Source: Triangularia verruculosa
Lineage: Eukaryota; Ascomycota; Sordariomycetes; Sordariales; Podosporaceae
Direction of reading: 5' to 3'
Length of the DNA stretch: 22,795 nucleotides
Assembly (NCBI GenBank): GCA_033296885.1
Contig: MU864105.1
Coordinates: forward strand, 1-22,795
The translations under genes were made by a program, and so were the position numbers. The notes beneath the pieces are model-generated. The model did no database searches, was not told where the DNA came from, and worked only from the letters and a program-made list of their open reading frames with translations. Positions 11,801-22,560 of this stretch are shown piece after piece (positions within the stretch are counted from its first letter, which is position 1; each line of letters begins with the position of its first letter).

Positions 11801-14461
11801 GTTTTCGACATCGGCGCATTCTACCCTCGCCACTACCCCGGCAAGGATGTTCTCCCGGAGAAGATGCTGAAGCAATATGGTGGCATGGATATCACTGGTC
11901 TTTTCCCTGTGCAAGTGTCTGCCGTGTGCCAAGGTCAGTACGGTGAAATCGATCCGGCTGTCCAGCTTGACTATAGAAACACCAACATCACTGGCTCTGC
12001 CAACATTCTCAACCGCGACGATACCAACTGGCGCTACCATGACTTCCGTCACTTCACCAACGACAGCCGACCCGACTGGTTCTCGCAGCAAATTCTCATG
12101 CTCCGCGATTCGGGATACAAGGTCGGCAACATTGGTTACTCGGCCGAGTATGTCCGCACTCTTGCCAGCAAGGGCGAGGCCATCGCCATCCTCGATGGCC
12201 GCGTTTACGACATGACCCGGTATCTCAAGGGTGGCCGCGGCCAAAGAAATCCTGTTGGCGAACCCGAACCTACAGATCGTCAGGCGTCCGAGTTTATGCA
12301 CGAGCTGGTTGTCGGCTTGTTCAGTGGACGCTCTGGTGAGGATGTCTCTGCACTCTGGGAGGCGCTTGACCTCGATGCCGGCATGAAGAGCAGGATGCGT
12401 TTGTGTCTTGACAATCTCTTCTACGTGGCTGATGTCGATACACGTAGCTCGGCACAGTGCAAGTTCTCGGAATACCTCGTCCTGTCCATCTCGATTCTGC
12501 TGGCTTCCGTCATCGCATTCAAGTTCTTTGCCGCTTTGCAGTTCGGCACCAAGAATATGCCCGAGAACCTGGACAAGTTCGTCATGTGCCAGATTCCGGC
12601 GTATACCGAAGACGAAGATTCTCTCCGTCGTGCCATCGATTCGGCCGCTCGCATGCGGTACGATGACAAGCGCAAACTTCTGGTCATTGTTTGCGACGGC
12701 ATGATTATCGGTCAAGGCAACGATAGGCCTACACCTCGCATTGTGCTCGATATTCTGGGCGTTTCCGAGACGGTCGACCCTGAGCCGTTGAGCTTCGAAT
12801 CTTTGGGTGAAGGCCAAAAGCAGCACAACATGGGCAAGATCTACTCTGGCCTGTACGAAGTCCAGGGCCACATCGTTCCTTTCCTGGTTGTCTCCAAGGT
12901 TGGCAAGCCATCTGAGGTCTCGCGTCCTGGTAACCGTGGCAAGCGTGATTCTCAGATGATCATCATGCGCTTCCTCAACCGCGTCCACTACAACCTCGCC
13001 ATGAGCCCTCTCGAACTCGAAATGTACCACCAAATCCGCAACATCATCGGCGTCAACCCAACGTTTTACGAATACCTGCTCCAAATCGACGCTGATACCG
13101 TCGTTGCTGCTGATTCGGCTACCCGCATGGTTTCTTCCTTCCTTGACGACACTCGCCTCATCGCCGTGTGCGGCGAAACGGCGCTGACCAACGCCAAGTC
13201 GTCCTTCGTTACCATGATCCAGGTCTACGAGTACTACATTTCTCACAACTTGTCCAAGGCCTTCGAATCGCTCTTCGGTTCCGTCACCTGCTTGCCCGGT
13301 TGTTTCTCCATGTATCGCATCCGCGCTGCCGAGACAGGCAAGCCGCTTTTCGTCAGTCGGGAAATCATTGAGGGCTACGCCACCATTCGTGTCGATACCC
13401 TCCACATGAAGAACTTGTTGCACTTGGGTGAGGATCGTTACCTGACGACCTTGCTCCTCAAGTACCACTCCAAGTACAAGACCAAGTACATCTTCTCGGC
13501 GCACGCCTGGACCATCGCCCCCGACTCGTGGACCGTCTTCCTCTCGCAGCGCCGCAGATGGATCAACTCTACTGTTCACAACCTGATGGAACTCATCCCC
13601 CTGAACCAGCTCTGCGGTTTCTGCTGCTTCAGCATGAGATTCATTGTGTTCATCGACCTGATGTCCACCATTGTTCAACCCGTCACCATCGCTTACATTG
13701 TCTACCTTATTGTGATGGTGACCCAAAAGGCGACTGTCATCCCCGTCACTGCTTTCGTTCTGCTCGGTGCGATTTACGGTCTGCAAGCCATCATCTTCAT
13801 CCTCCGCCGCAAGTGGGAAATGATTGGCTGGATGATTCTGTACGTGCTGGCCGTTCCCGTCTTCAGTTTCGCGCTGCCGCTGTATGCCTTCTGGCACATG
13901 GACGACTTCAACTGGGGCAACACTCGTGTCATCGCCGGTGAAGACGGCAAGAAGGTTGTCATTTCGGACGAAGGCAAATTCGACCCGTCGTCCATTCCGA
14001 GGAAGAAGTGGGAGGAGTATCAGGCCGAGCTTTGGGAAGCTCAGACTTCTCGCGACGATGCGCGGTCAGAGGTCTCAGGCTTTTCGTATGCGACCAAGCA
14101 CCCGGTGGCCGTGTCCGAGTACGGGTACATTCCGTCGAGGCCGGTGAGCACGATTGGGTACCAGAACCCAAGCCGGATGTCGCTTGCGGCGTCGGAGATG
14201 CTCATGGCGGGGAATAGGCAGAGCCAGTTTGGGGGGAGCCAGTTTTTGGGAGTGGGCGGTGGACATAGTCCTAGTCAGCAGGAGCTGGAGATGACGAACC
14301 TGGCGGGGATGCCGAGCGATGATGCGCTGCTGGCGGAGATTAGGGAGATTTTGAGGACGGCGGATCTGATGACGGTGACGAAGAAGCAGATCAAGGTGGA
14401 GCTGGAGAGGAGGTTTGGGGTGCCGCTTGATGTGAGGAGGGCGTTTATTAATTCTGGTGAG

Positions 14462-14503
<42 letters not shown>

Positions 14504-14575
14504 CTTCTTGGAACTGAAACGTTGATGCTAATATGAACAATAGCCACTGAAGCGATTTTGTCGGGGAACTTGTAG
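8838..14575 (+). CDS. csmA: Class V chitin synthase with myosin motor-like head (CsmA type)
   Basis: Polymerises GlcNAc from UDP-GlcNAc at hyphal tips and septa; in the family the myosin-like head helps locate the enzyme. I model exons 8838-9145, 9226-14456 and 14544-14575, giving 1856 aa. Intron 1 (80 bp, GTATGT donor, CTGAC branch, TACAG acceptor) rejoins in frame directly onto the P-loop GETGSGKT (104-111). A switch-I-like segment follows near 150, and DFPGFQ (396-401) sits at the switch II position. Membrane segments lie near 872-889 and 905-927, cytochrome-b5-like repeats start near 936, and a further membrane segment spans about 1187-1206. The catalytic core has DAD (1391-1393), EDR (1505-1507), QRRRW (1544-1548), three membrane segments and WGNTR (1666-1670). 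A DEK-type C-terminal domain covers about 1800-1856. Intron 2 (87 bp) carries a CT microsatellite; the last ten residues (ATEAILSGNL) come from splicing over it. The 8838 start gives the usual class V N-terminus (MALNLPP). The csmA name follows Aspergillus. Confidence 0.96.
14466..14500 (+). repeat. (CT)n microsatellite inside the last intron of the class V gene
   Basis: About 17 CT units start 9 bp after the GTGAGT donor of an 87-bp intron (14457-14543). If the intron is retained, the repeat encodes Ser-Leu repeats and the protein gets a different tail that stops at 14536. Changes in repeat number would shift that unspliced frame but leave the spliced product unchanged. Confidence 0.9.
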
Positions 14576-17389
14576 AACTGAAGTGAAGGGGGGAATTGTT
14601 TTGGATTTTTTAAGAACTAATTGTCTAATGCCAACTTGCATATCATTTTGTATTTGAAGGAGGGAGGGGGGAGGAGGGAATCAAGTTTCATCTTTTTTTA
14701 TATCTGTCATGGCGAAAAGAAAAAGAAGGAATGTTTTTTAGGTCAATTTTTACTAACTCTCACTGGATCAGCTGTTTCCTATCAATATTTTTGTCTGTTG
14801 AACTAGTTTATAGGATATTATCATGTAAGGCCTGAATTTTTGTGTTGTGTTTTTCTACAAATACATAGTAATATTTTTAAAAAAAGTATTTTCTGGTGTG
14901 GGTGAATGTGAAGTTCTGATGTGGGTGTGCTTGTTGTGTTTGACGTGAGGGTACAGGGGAACTGGACTTGAGTTGTTACTTGACGTTGATGCGTGGCGTG
15001 ACATTTCTCCTCCAAGGCCCATGGAACAGTTCCCTGGACTCGCCGAGATGGAAAGAGTAGGTCGAAGCCTCAGAGCAGCAACCCCCCTCAACGCTCCTTC
15101 ACACGTCATATCCGTCAGTCAGCCTAAACTGCCGCAAGCTCATGTAATCCACCACCATCTCCCGTCTACCCGTCCACAACCTCAATCACACACAAGGTGT
15201 TTCCCCGGACGGAGCGACACACCTTACATCTGGCTACCTACATTGCATCTGACACTAATATTCGCCTTCTCATATCTGCGGATCCCTTCATGATTACAGT
15301 AGTCTTCCGTCAAACAAGCAACCACCCGAGCTCACTCAACACACACACTTACGCACTCAAAAACCTCACTAAGCCGCCGACATACCGCAGTGCGACCCCC
15401 TTCTCTAGTCTCCCCCCCCTTTGCCGCCCATGTCTTGAGCCTTCACCTCCGTCGGATCATGTTCTAGCCAGCCCATCCGACCCGAGCCCGATATGCTGCA
15501 TCATCCAACCCAAAGAAGCCAGAATCATGAACAGGATACTCGGCATAGGATACTCCGAATAACTATGGACTCCGGCATTCTGATGTCTTCCAGCCATCGA
15601 TATTTCGGTACCATTAAAGAGCTTCTGTTCGATTCCCAGCCTCATCTTGACGGATACCGGTACAGCAGTTAGTTTATCGTCAGTTCACGATCCTAAACCT
15701 TCACAAGGCACACTCTGCTTCTTCAAGTGCCCACTACCCCAAGTTTCACAGCTCATGACATCTCAGCTCTCGGAGAACCTTTTCACGTCGTTTTTCTGTC
15801 TTTTAAATGCAGCTCATATCACTCTCATGTCGTGTCACGTTTTTGGAACATTTCCCATAGGTCCTGGACCTGCACCTCGGACATCGGAGACTGGAGGCCG
15901 ATTTTTAGTGCGCTGTATGTGTCATTTCTGACAGTAATGAGCTAACAACTGCTGTGCCAGTCAAGTAGATGAAATCTCACTCTCCTTCACCATTCGTCGA
16001 CCATTTGCATTCTGATATTGATTAGCCTGCGTTTTGTCGAGGTCAAAAATAGAGGGAACCCACCATGGCGGTTAACGAATGACTTTGCGAGCTTCCCCCA
16101 TTTGCCGCCGCTAAAACTTTGCCGCTCTGCAACCTCGCGATTACCGCCGGAATGGAGTTTCTCGAAGGAAAGAGCCTCATCACTGCTTTTCTCCCAGCTG
16201 AGAAAGCCACGAAACATCAATGTCTTGCTTGGGAAATCAACGGACAGGGGACCACCGGAGTGGGGGGACGGACGATCTACTGATCTACATGTTCCCGCCC
16301 ACTTAGGAGGAAAAAAAAAGAAAAACAACCAAACTCTGATGCGGCGCTGCTGTCGCTCCCCCTGCATTTGGCGGCGTGTTTCAACGGCAGTCAAAATCCA
16401 GGGGGAAAGTCGATCCATTGGGAATGACGGGATGACGTCGCACACAACCCAAGCAAACGGGCTCCCGCAGTCAGCTCAGGAATGGAATGGCAACCCCGCG
16501 ATTGCACCTCCCCCTTTTTTGTGATATGCAGTCGGATGGCTCAGGTTCAAACAGTGGCGTTGGACGTGGTGCGAGCTTCAGGAGGTGAGCGCCAATCATG
16601 GGGGGTTGTTTGCTCAGGACAAACAAACCGAGTCCTTCCATTTGGTCCACGGGTTGACCTTTTCTTTTCCTGACTGTGCAGTGCGGTATGGATGACCCTT
16701 GGGGAAACATCCCGACCCTGCACACCGGACCGGTGCTCTTGGATGGCTACGCCGGGAGGGATCATATATGTAGGTGGCAGGGAGGATCTCTCGGTACCTG
16801 CATGCACACAGTATGGATACACAAGACCTCGAAACTTGCGGAGAAGTGGAAAAGTTCCGGCCCCTTGCTCATTGTGGAGGGCATCCCTTCTTTCGTCGCA
16901 CCCCCTTAATACTGTTGTCGCTGATATGTTGGCGTCCTCGGCTTGTTTGTTTGTCATACTGCGTGTGCGTCCTGTTGTATAAGACCATAGTTGGTCCCAG
17001 CAGGTCGGGTGCCCGCCTTTCTCTTGTTCCTCAGTCAAGTCCTGAGACTCCTGTTTCCCTCTCTTGACACATTTGGTTGTCTTTCGTTCTTTTCCAACTC
17101 TGGGAGTTTCTCTCGTGATTTGACAAAAGTATATCTTTGGTCATTCCTTCGCTTCGTTTCAGTTTGGAGCAACCAAGAGCCAGTCGTTCTTTTGTTGGCG
17201 CTTGTTCCTCCCCGGTCTTTTACCTTGGACAGTCTCTTCGAAAGAGACAATAACTCAGGACTGTTGATCATCCGCATTGAAACCTTCGTTTCCCGGTATC
17301 AGTCACTTCGACTCGAAAACAGACATTCGGACTCCGGACTGCTGCTTTGCACATACACGTCTAGACTTGAGATCTCAGAAACCACCAAC
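14576..17389. other. Long intergenic region between class V chitin synthase and AA9 gene
   Basis: 2.8 kb with no convincing gene. Short open frames here have no recognisable domain, signal peptide or supporting splice sites. The first part (14576-14960) is T-rich and probably holds the 3' UTR of the chitin synthase. The distal part is the AA9 promoter and leader: it contains a CRE-like TGACGTCG (16433-16440), SYGGRG-type motifs that could bind the carbon repressor CreA/CRE1 (CTGGAG 15891-15896, GTGGGG 16260-16265), and a pyrimidine-rich stretch at about 17010-17230. These motifs are short and expected by chance at this length, so the regulatory reading is weak. Confidence 0.6.
16978..16983 (+). 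promoter_or_regulatory. Possible TATA element of the AA9 gene
   Basis: TATAAG lies 407 bp before the AA9 start codon and is followed by a pyrimidine-rich stretch of the kind often found near fungal transcription starts. It would imply a leader of about 350-380 nt. A second TA-rich candidate (CATATATG, about 16764-16771) lies further upstream. There is no independent evidence for either. Confidence 0.25.
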
Positions 17390-18811
17390 ATGCGGTCGAT
17401 ACTCTTCAAGACTGGTCTGGCTACCGCCTTGGCCTCGCTGGCAACAGCCCACACAGTCCTCACGACCGTCTTCGTCAATGGTGTCAACCAAGGCGATGGC
17501 ACTTGCATCCGCATGTCCAAGAACCCGGACCGCGCCACCTTTCCCATCGAGGGCATCAACAACCCCAACATGGCCTGCGGTATGTGTCCCCCGCCCTACA
17601 CCATACGTCTGGGTATCTAACCTCCTCCAGGCCTCGAAGGCGCAAACCCCGTAGCCTTCACCTGCCCAGCCCCCGCTGGCTCAACCCTCACCTTTGCCTT
17701 CCGCGAATGGGCCGACGAGCCCACCAAGGGCGCCGGCCCCATCGACCCCTCTCACATCGGCTCCGTGGCAATCTACCTCAAGCAAGTCTCCAACATCGCC
17801 ACCAGCTCCCCCTCCGGAGGAGGCTGGTTCAAGATCTACTCCGACGGCTACAACCCCTCCACCAAGCAGTGGTCAGCCAAGAAACTCATCGCCGACAAGG
17901 GCCTCCTCTCCTTCTCCCTCCCTTCGGGTTTGCCTACAGGGTACTACCTCGCCCGGAGCGAAATCCTCGCCATCCACGACATCTCCGGCTCCGGCCCGCA
18001 ATTCTTTGTAAACTGCGCCCAGCTTTTTGTTTCTGGCGCCACCGCAGGGACACTGTCTATCCCCTCTGACAAGGAAGTTTTCATCCCCGGCTACCTTAAG
18101 TCAAGCGACCCGGGTCTGACGTACAATGTTTATGAGTCCAACCCCGACAGCAAGCCTTACACCGTCGTTGGCCCGGCGTCTTTTCGCCCGGGCGGGCCAG
18201 GACCGTCGACGGCGGCGAAGCAGACGGAGGGGGTTGTGCCGAGTACGTGTATTTTGAAGAACGCGAACTGGTGCGCGAAGGAGGTGCCGGATTATGGGAA
18301 TGAGAATGAGTGCTGGAAGGCGAGCGACGATTGTTGGGCGCAGCTGGATAAGTGTTATACTTCTGCGCCGCCGTCGGGGTCGAGGGGGTGTAAGGTGTGG
18401 CAGGAGAAGAAGTGTGATATGATTGTGGAGTCGTGCAGGTCAGGGGATTGGAAGGGGCCGAGGAATAAGGGGAGGAAAGTGGGGGGTGAGGGGGAGAGTT
18501 CGGCGCCTGTGCCGGGGAGGATTCCGGGGGTTGTTGTTGGGCCGGTGGGGGAGGAGGGGCCTACGCCGGTGGAGGGGGGTGGTGAGGGTGGTGATGATGA
18601 GGGAGGGGATGGTGAAGAGGAGGAGAATATACCGGCCTCGACGACGAGGGGAGCGGTGGTTGTGCCGCCTGTGCCTACTACTTTTCTGACGAAGCCGGCG
18701 ACTGAGGTTGTTGCTGCGCCTGTGACGAGTGCTCTCCCTTCGCAGGGAGGTGGTGGGAAGAAGGGATGCAAGGGGAAGAAGAATTATAAGAGGAGGGCGG
18801 GGCAGAAATAA
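17390..18811 (+). CDS. Secreted AA9 lytic polysaccharide monooxygenase (former GH61) with Cys-rich C-terminal module
   Basis: A copper enzyme that oxidatively cleaves cellulose or related beta-glucans outside the cell. Exons 17390-17579 and 17631-18811 join across a 51-bp intron (GTATGT donor, CTAAC branch point) to give 456 aa. The ATG in CCAACATG begins a signal peptide (1-20) that ends in ATA before H21. This N-terminal His and H105 (in PSHIGS) form the histidine brace. H179 and Q187 fit the second-sphere His and Gln. The residue two after Q187, normally the axial Tyr (QFY), is Phe189 (QFF). Cys39, 63, 75 and 192 fit AA9 disulfides. After the catalytic domain (about 21-245) comes a segment with eight Cys and several Trp (270-332), then a Gly/Glu-rich linker, a Pro/Val/Thr stretch and a Lys/Arg-rich C-terminus. 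There is no CBM1. From about 18190 the codons change from C-ending to G-ending. The substrate and exact AA9 subgroup cannot be told from sequence. Confidence 0.93.
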
Positions 18812-19619
18812 GTGGCTGGAATATGAACAGGTGGCTGGACACTTTTCTTCTTCGCTGTTCACTTCTATTCTTACACTCCCTCGACGCTTTTAGGGACTTG
18901 TTTAGGTACTTTTTGGGGTTCATTTTGGGAAACTTTTGATGGTGAGGAGGAACTGGGTTCACTTCACTTCTGCAAAACATAGTTATTCTTTGTTGTACAT
19001 TTACTTTCGGGATGGGTTTATGACTGGCGGTTAGGGATAGATATAGGGAAGGGAAAACTGGGGAAAGAATGAGAGATATGATGTGAATTACTTGTGGCTT
19101 GAGCTTGTGTGTGTATATGTGTCACATACATTGGAACACTAAGGTACATGAGGTCATCTTCGGCGGGCCTTTGGGTCGGGTGTCAGTGTGAAGTAGGTAC
19201 CTTGATAAGCCACTCATAGGACATCGTTTGCCGACGATACCTTGCTGTAGAGAGGGCATGGGCTTACACACTAAAATCACTACATTCAAAAGGACTCATT
19301 AAAATGTAAACACTCGAGAGATCTCTAGGTATCAATGAGGACATCACTTCCGGACTTTAACCAAAGCCAACATGTTCATCAACTCCGGCTCCCTGATCCC
19401 GCGCTCCATCCATCATGCCCTAGATGACATCGGTACATGCAGTCAACCAATATCTTCAAAAATAAAACCACCCCAAGCCCTCCAGTTCACCTGAAACCAC
19501 AAGTTTCTCGCCCTTTGACCCAGTGTGCCCGCTCTCGCTTGCCTGCCCTACACATCAAGGTGCCCGCTTGACCAGCTTGACAAGAATTCCGCCGCCAACT
19601 TGGCCGCCTACAACCATCC
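18812..19619. other. Convergent intergenic region (3' ends of AA9 and patatin genes)
   Basis: 808 bp between two stop codons that face each other. The plus-strand text is T-rich just after the AA9 stop, then contains GT/TA-rich stretches such as 19105-19125. I see no gene, no strong hairpin and no repeat. Both 3' UTRs presumably end here. Confidence 0.6.
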
Positions 19620-21863
19620 TCAAAGGTCATCGCTCTTCGCCCGGTGATGCTCCAGCATCTTACCAATAACCCCTTCAACAGCACGCCTCGAGTCAGACCA
19701 CGAACTTTCCGTCGACGCCCTCCCCAGCGACGAGAGCACAGACCGTGACGTCGACGAAGTACCCGGTCTCCTAGGATACGCACCACCATCAAGCGGATTC
19801 GTCGGCATGGTAGGTCTTCTGATACTTTCGTCATAAAGCTCCCGAGGAAACCCACGGATGGAGATATACGGATCGAATTTCGGGCTTGGATGCGGCGGCG
19901 GCGGTCGCAGAGCGAGAGCGATGCGCACCAGTCCAGTGTGGAATTTGGCGGGGATTTCGATCGGGACCTGGAACCGACCGCTTGTGCCCATTTCGGTCCA
20001 GGCTTGCCGTCTGATGGGGATTATCCTTTCGTAAGTTTGACGCTGGTGTTCGACCAGGAGGATGAAGTGGGGTTCAAAGTCGCCGGTGATTCGGTTGAGG
20101 AGGAGGTGGCCGAGTCTTTTGGTGTCGGTGCTGCTTGGGTCGAAGCGGCAGAGGATGAATCCTGTAGGGAAGCCGTCAGTTTTTAACTTCCAATGTTCTG
20201 TCGCGATGTGATAAGCGTCCAAGGCAGTGTCTGAGGCTACATCTTTATATGCTGAGTGAAGGGGAGCGTCGTTGGCTTACCGGTAGATGAGCGGCCCTTG
20301 GTCACAGGACCCTCGCGCTCATAGTAAAACGAGCTCGCCACCAACCTATCGGCCGCGTCCCTGATTTTGGGATCTGCGCTGGCGCTCACACGCGCCGTAT
20401 CTTCCAACAAGCCTAGCTGATCAACCTTATCTAGCCCAGGCCTTACGCCGTCAAACTGCACATTGAGCCGAATGTGACGCTGTCGGTCTTCGTCAGAGTT
20501 GGTCATGGCCACTCGGGTGTAATAATCGGCCCACGCCCTTTCAGTATCAAGTTGGTTGTGAACCATACCTAAGAACGCATTGATTATGTCGCCCCAGCTG
20601 CTTATAGTTGGTGGGACGACCCGATCAGTGGCTTGAGCGTCTTCTGGTTCCCTTCCCATGCCCGTCCCAATAGAGAGGACGATATCTGGTTGCCGATACC
20701 GAACGTCTTTCCACAGAATCTGGCGCTCTTGATGTACAATCAAGGCCGGGCAATTATAGTACAAACCACCATCTATGAAGGACTTCCCTGTTGCGGGTTG
20801 GATGTACGGTTTAAAATAGCGTGGTGCAGCCGATGTTGCCAGAACACTGCGAGAAGTGTCAGGGACACGGACAATATAGCTACATGGGAGGGGTGTGTAA
20901 ATACTTACGCTTCCCAGACCTTCATTTCCTTCTCTGGAGGAGTGGAATGCACAACCTCGTAGTCCACTGGACGTTTGTTAATTAGTATCAGTAGCAGCAT
21001 TTGGAAGAAGTTGGGGTGGCGTACGTTTCTGCTGTTCGCGTTCTTGTCCGGTCACATTGTAGTTGGCCAGTAGCATGGCCTTGTATGACTTCCCTCGCTT
21101 GGAGCCTGTGGTTACCGCGACTTTGATATGAGACCGTGGACTGTTGGGATCGAAAGCGCCACCGAAGAGTAAGTTGTTTACTCCAAACACGCGCTGAACT
21201 CCTTCTTTGAGAGGGCCCGTCTTGTACCAACTACTGCACAGCCTTTTGAACGTTCTAGGAGTAAAGGCCTTCCCACAGAGGTCCTTGAAGTCGCGTATAC
21301 AATCTGACACCGACAGGTTTCTCACTCCAAGGCCAAGAGCCACGATGCCTCCGGTGCTGAGATAGTTAGCTGTTAGCTATGGCCGATATGGCTGAGGTCT
21401 AGCAAAACGCTGCGACTTGCCTGGTTCCAACGATGAGATCAAAGAAGTTTTGCACCGGTATACCATTCAGTTGCTTCTGTAGCTTCTCAAGCATGATCAA
21501 CTCAACAAGCCCGCGTACGCCGCCTCTAAAAGGTGAAGGTGGTTAGCATACTGATGTCAGAATGGACATGCAAAAAAAGACTCACCCATCCAAGCACAGG
21601 GCTCATACTCCTGCACCCTCTGGCTTGAACCTGATCTGGACTGGGTTCCCTTCCCAGTTGTGCTTCTGGCGGTGAAATAGACAGTATTTGATATACAGGA
21701 TGTTTCGTTCCGTCTGGCTACCGAGAGTAGCGCTATACTCCGTATATATAGCGTAACTATAAGGAAGAATATATTGAGGGATACTATTAATATAGTAGAA
21801 GTAAGTTCTATAGTTAATATCCTCTAAAAACGCCGAATAATTTTCGTAAAACCGCTTAAAATA
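19620..21863 (-). pseudogene. Patatin-like phospholipase gene, 5' part decayed and interrupted by a stop
   Basis: Patatins are Ser-Asp acyl hydrolases of membrane lipids. Read on the minus strand: exon A (end at 21586, open from 21863), B 21525-21421, C 21356-21025, D 20966-20909, E 20846-20281, F 20230-19620. The introns are 60, 64, 58, 62 and 50 bp. Phases agree at every junction, giving about 556 codons from B to F. Seen motifs are the glycine-rich oxyanion loop DGGGVRG (junction A/B), the nucleophile elbow GTSTGG (junction B/C, Ser codon split by a GC-AG intron) and the catalytic Asp in FIDGG (exon E). The C-terminal exon F resembles no domain I can name. In exon A a TGA (21605-21603) lies six codons before DGGGVRG, and 86 open codons precede it, including text that reads like conserved protein (NWEGNPVQIRF). 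Farther up, in-frame stops at 21866, 21881, 21938 and 21959 lie in RIP-like DNA. No downstream ATG would keep the oxyanion loop, so I call it a pseudogene. A sequencing error at the TGA is the main alternative. Confidence 0.8.
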
Positions 21864-22560
21864 CTAAAAGTACTTTATTTAAGTATTCTCCCTTTTATTA
21901 CTTATACGCGGAAACTCTTTTATTATCCTCATTAATTAATCGCTAATACCCCTAAATTAGCTTTTAAATTAGTTATCTATAATCGTTAATTAATAATCTC
22001 CTTTTTAAAATATCTTACTAGTATTTATTTAATAGCCTTTTATATATATATACCAGATATTACAGTATATATATTTCCCGCTCTAAAAGCCGTAAGGCAG
22101 CTATTTATTGCAAAGCTCTTAGAAGGCTATCTTTACAGGGCTGCGAAAAAGGCTATTTAAAAGGTCGTTAATCTTCCCTAGAAAGGTAGCAGTTAATTAC
22201 TGTTTATACCGAGTAGATACTTTAAGATAAAGTTATTTATCGAGATAATGTTATTTACCTATGAAATTATTCCGAGTAATAATAAGTATTATACATAAAG
22301 CGATTAAGAGCTTCACCTTATCTAAAAGACTTAACTTAGGATTAATATCTCCTACTAGATGGCCGATCCATTTTTGAGTAGCGAGCATAAAGTGAAGTAT
22401 ATAGCTTTAGAAACTATATAATATAGGGTTAAGTAGTAGTATTTTCTTAATAAAGTTAAACGGTATATTAAGATTTTACGAAAAATAATAGTATACTGCA
22501 CTTATAAATTAATAGAGCTTTTTTAAATCGAGGGCTGTTGAAATACAGCATTTGTTTGTG
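21740..22560. repeat. TA-rich tract with the appearance of RIP damage
   Basis: Base composition changes sharply near 21740 from GC-rich to strongly AT-rich, with many TA dinucleotides and almost no long open frames on either strand. In the patatin frame the four stops found here (TAA 21959-21957, TAA 21938-21936, TAA 21881-21879, TAG 21866-21864) are each one C-to-T change from CAA or CAG, which is the CpA context that RIP prefers in Pezizomycotina. The source sequence of the distal part (about 21960-22530) is unrecognisable: it may be more of the patatin gene's 5' region or a dead transposon. Confidence 0.7.

Noticed and set aside
11588..13897. A 769-codon open frame on the minus strand, antisense to the class V gene
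   Set aside because: Mirror image of the catalytic domain. It resembles the other antisense frame only because the two sense genes are homologous.
15625..15650. GTTCGATTCC, resembling a tRNA B box
   Set aside because: No matching A box, acceptor stem or anticodon arm could be folded upstream of it.
16991..17389. In-frame upstream extension of the AA9 coding region
   Set aside because: It would put about 130 residues before a perfect signal peptide with His at the cleavage site. AA9 enzymes need that His at the mature N-terminus, so the start is 17390.
19487..19855. A 122-codon minus-strand frame overlapping patatin exon F
   Set aside because: It is out of frame with the patatin exon, Arg/Gly-rich, and shows no homology I can recognise.
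20237..20280. Read-through of patatin exon E to a stop at 20237
   Set aside because: A 50-bp intron with GTAAGC donor and CTCAG acceptor at 20280-20231 joins exon E in phase to a 202-codon exon F that otherwise would be left orphaned.
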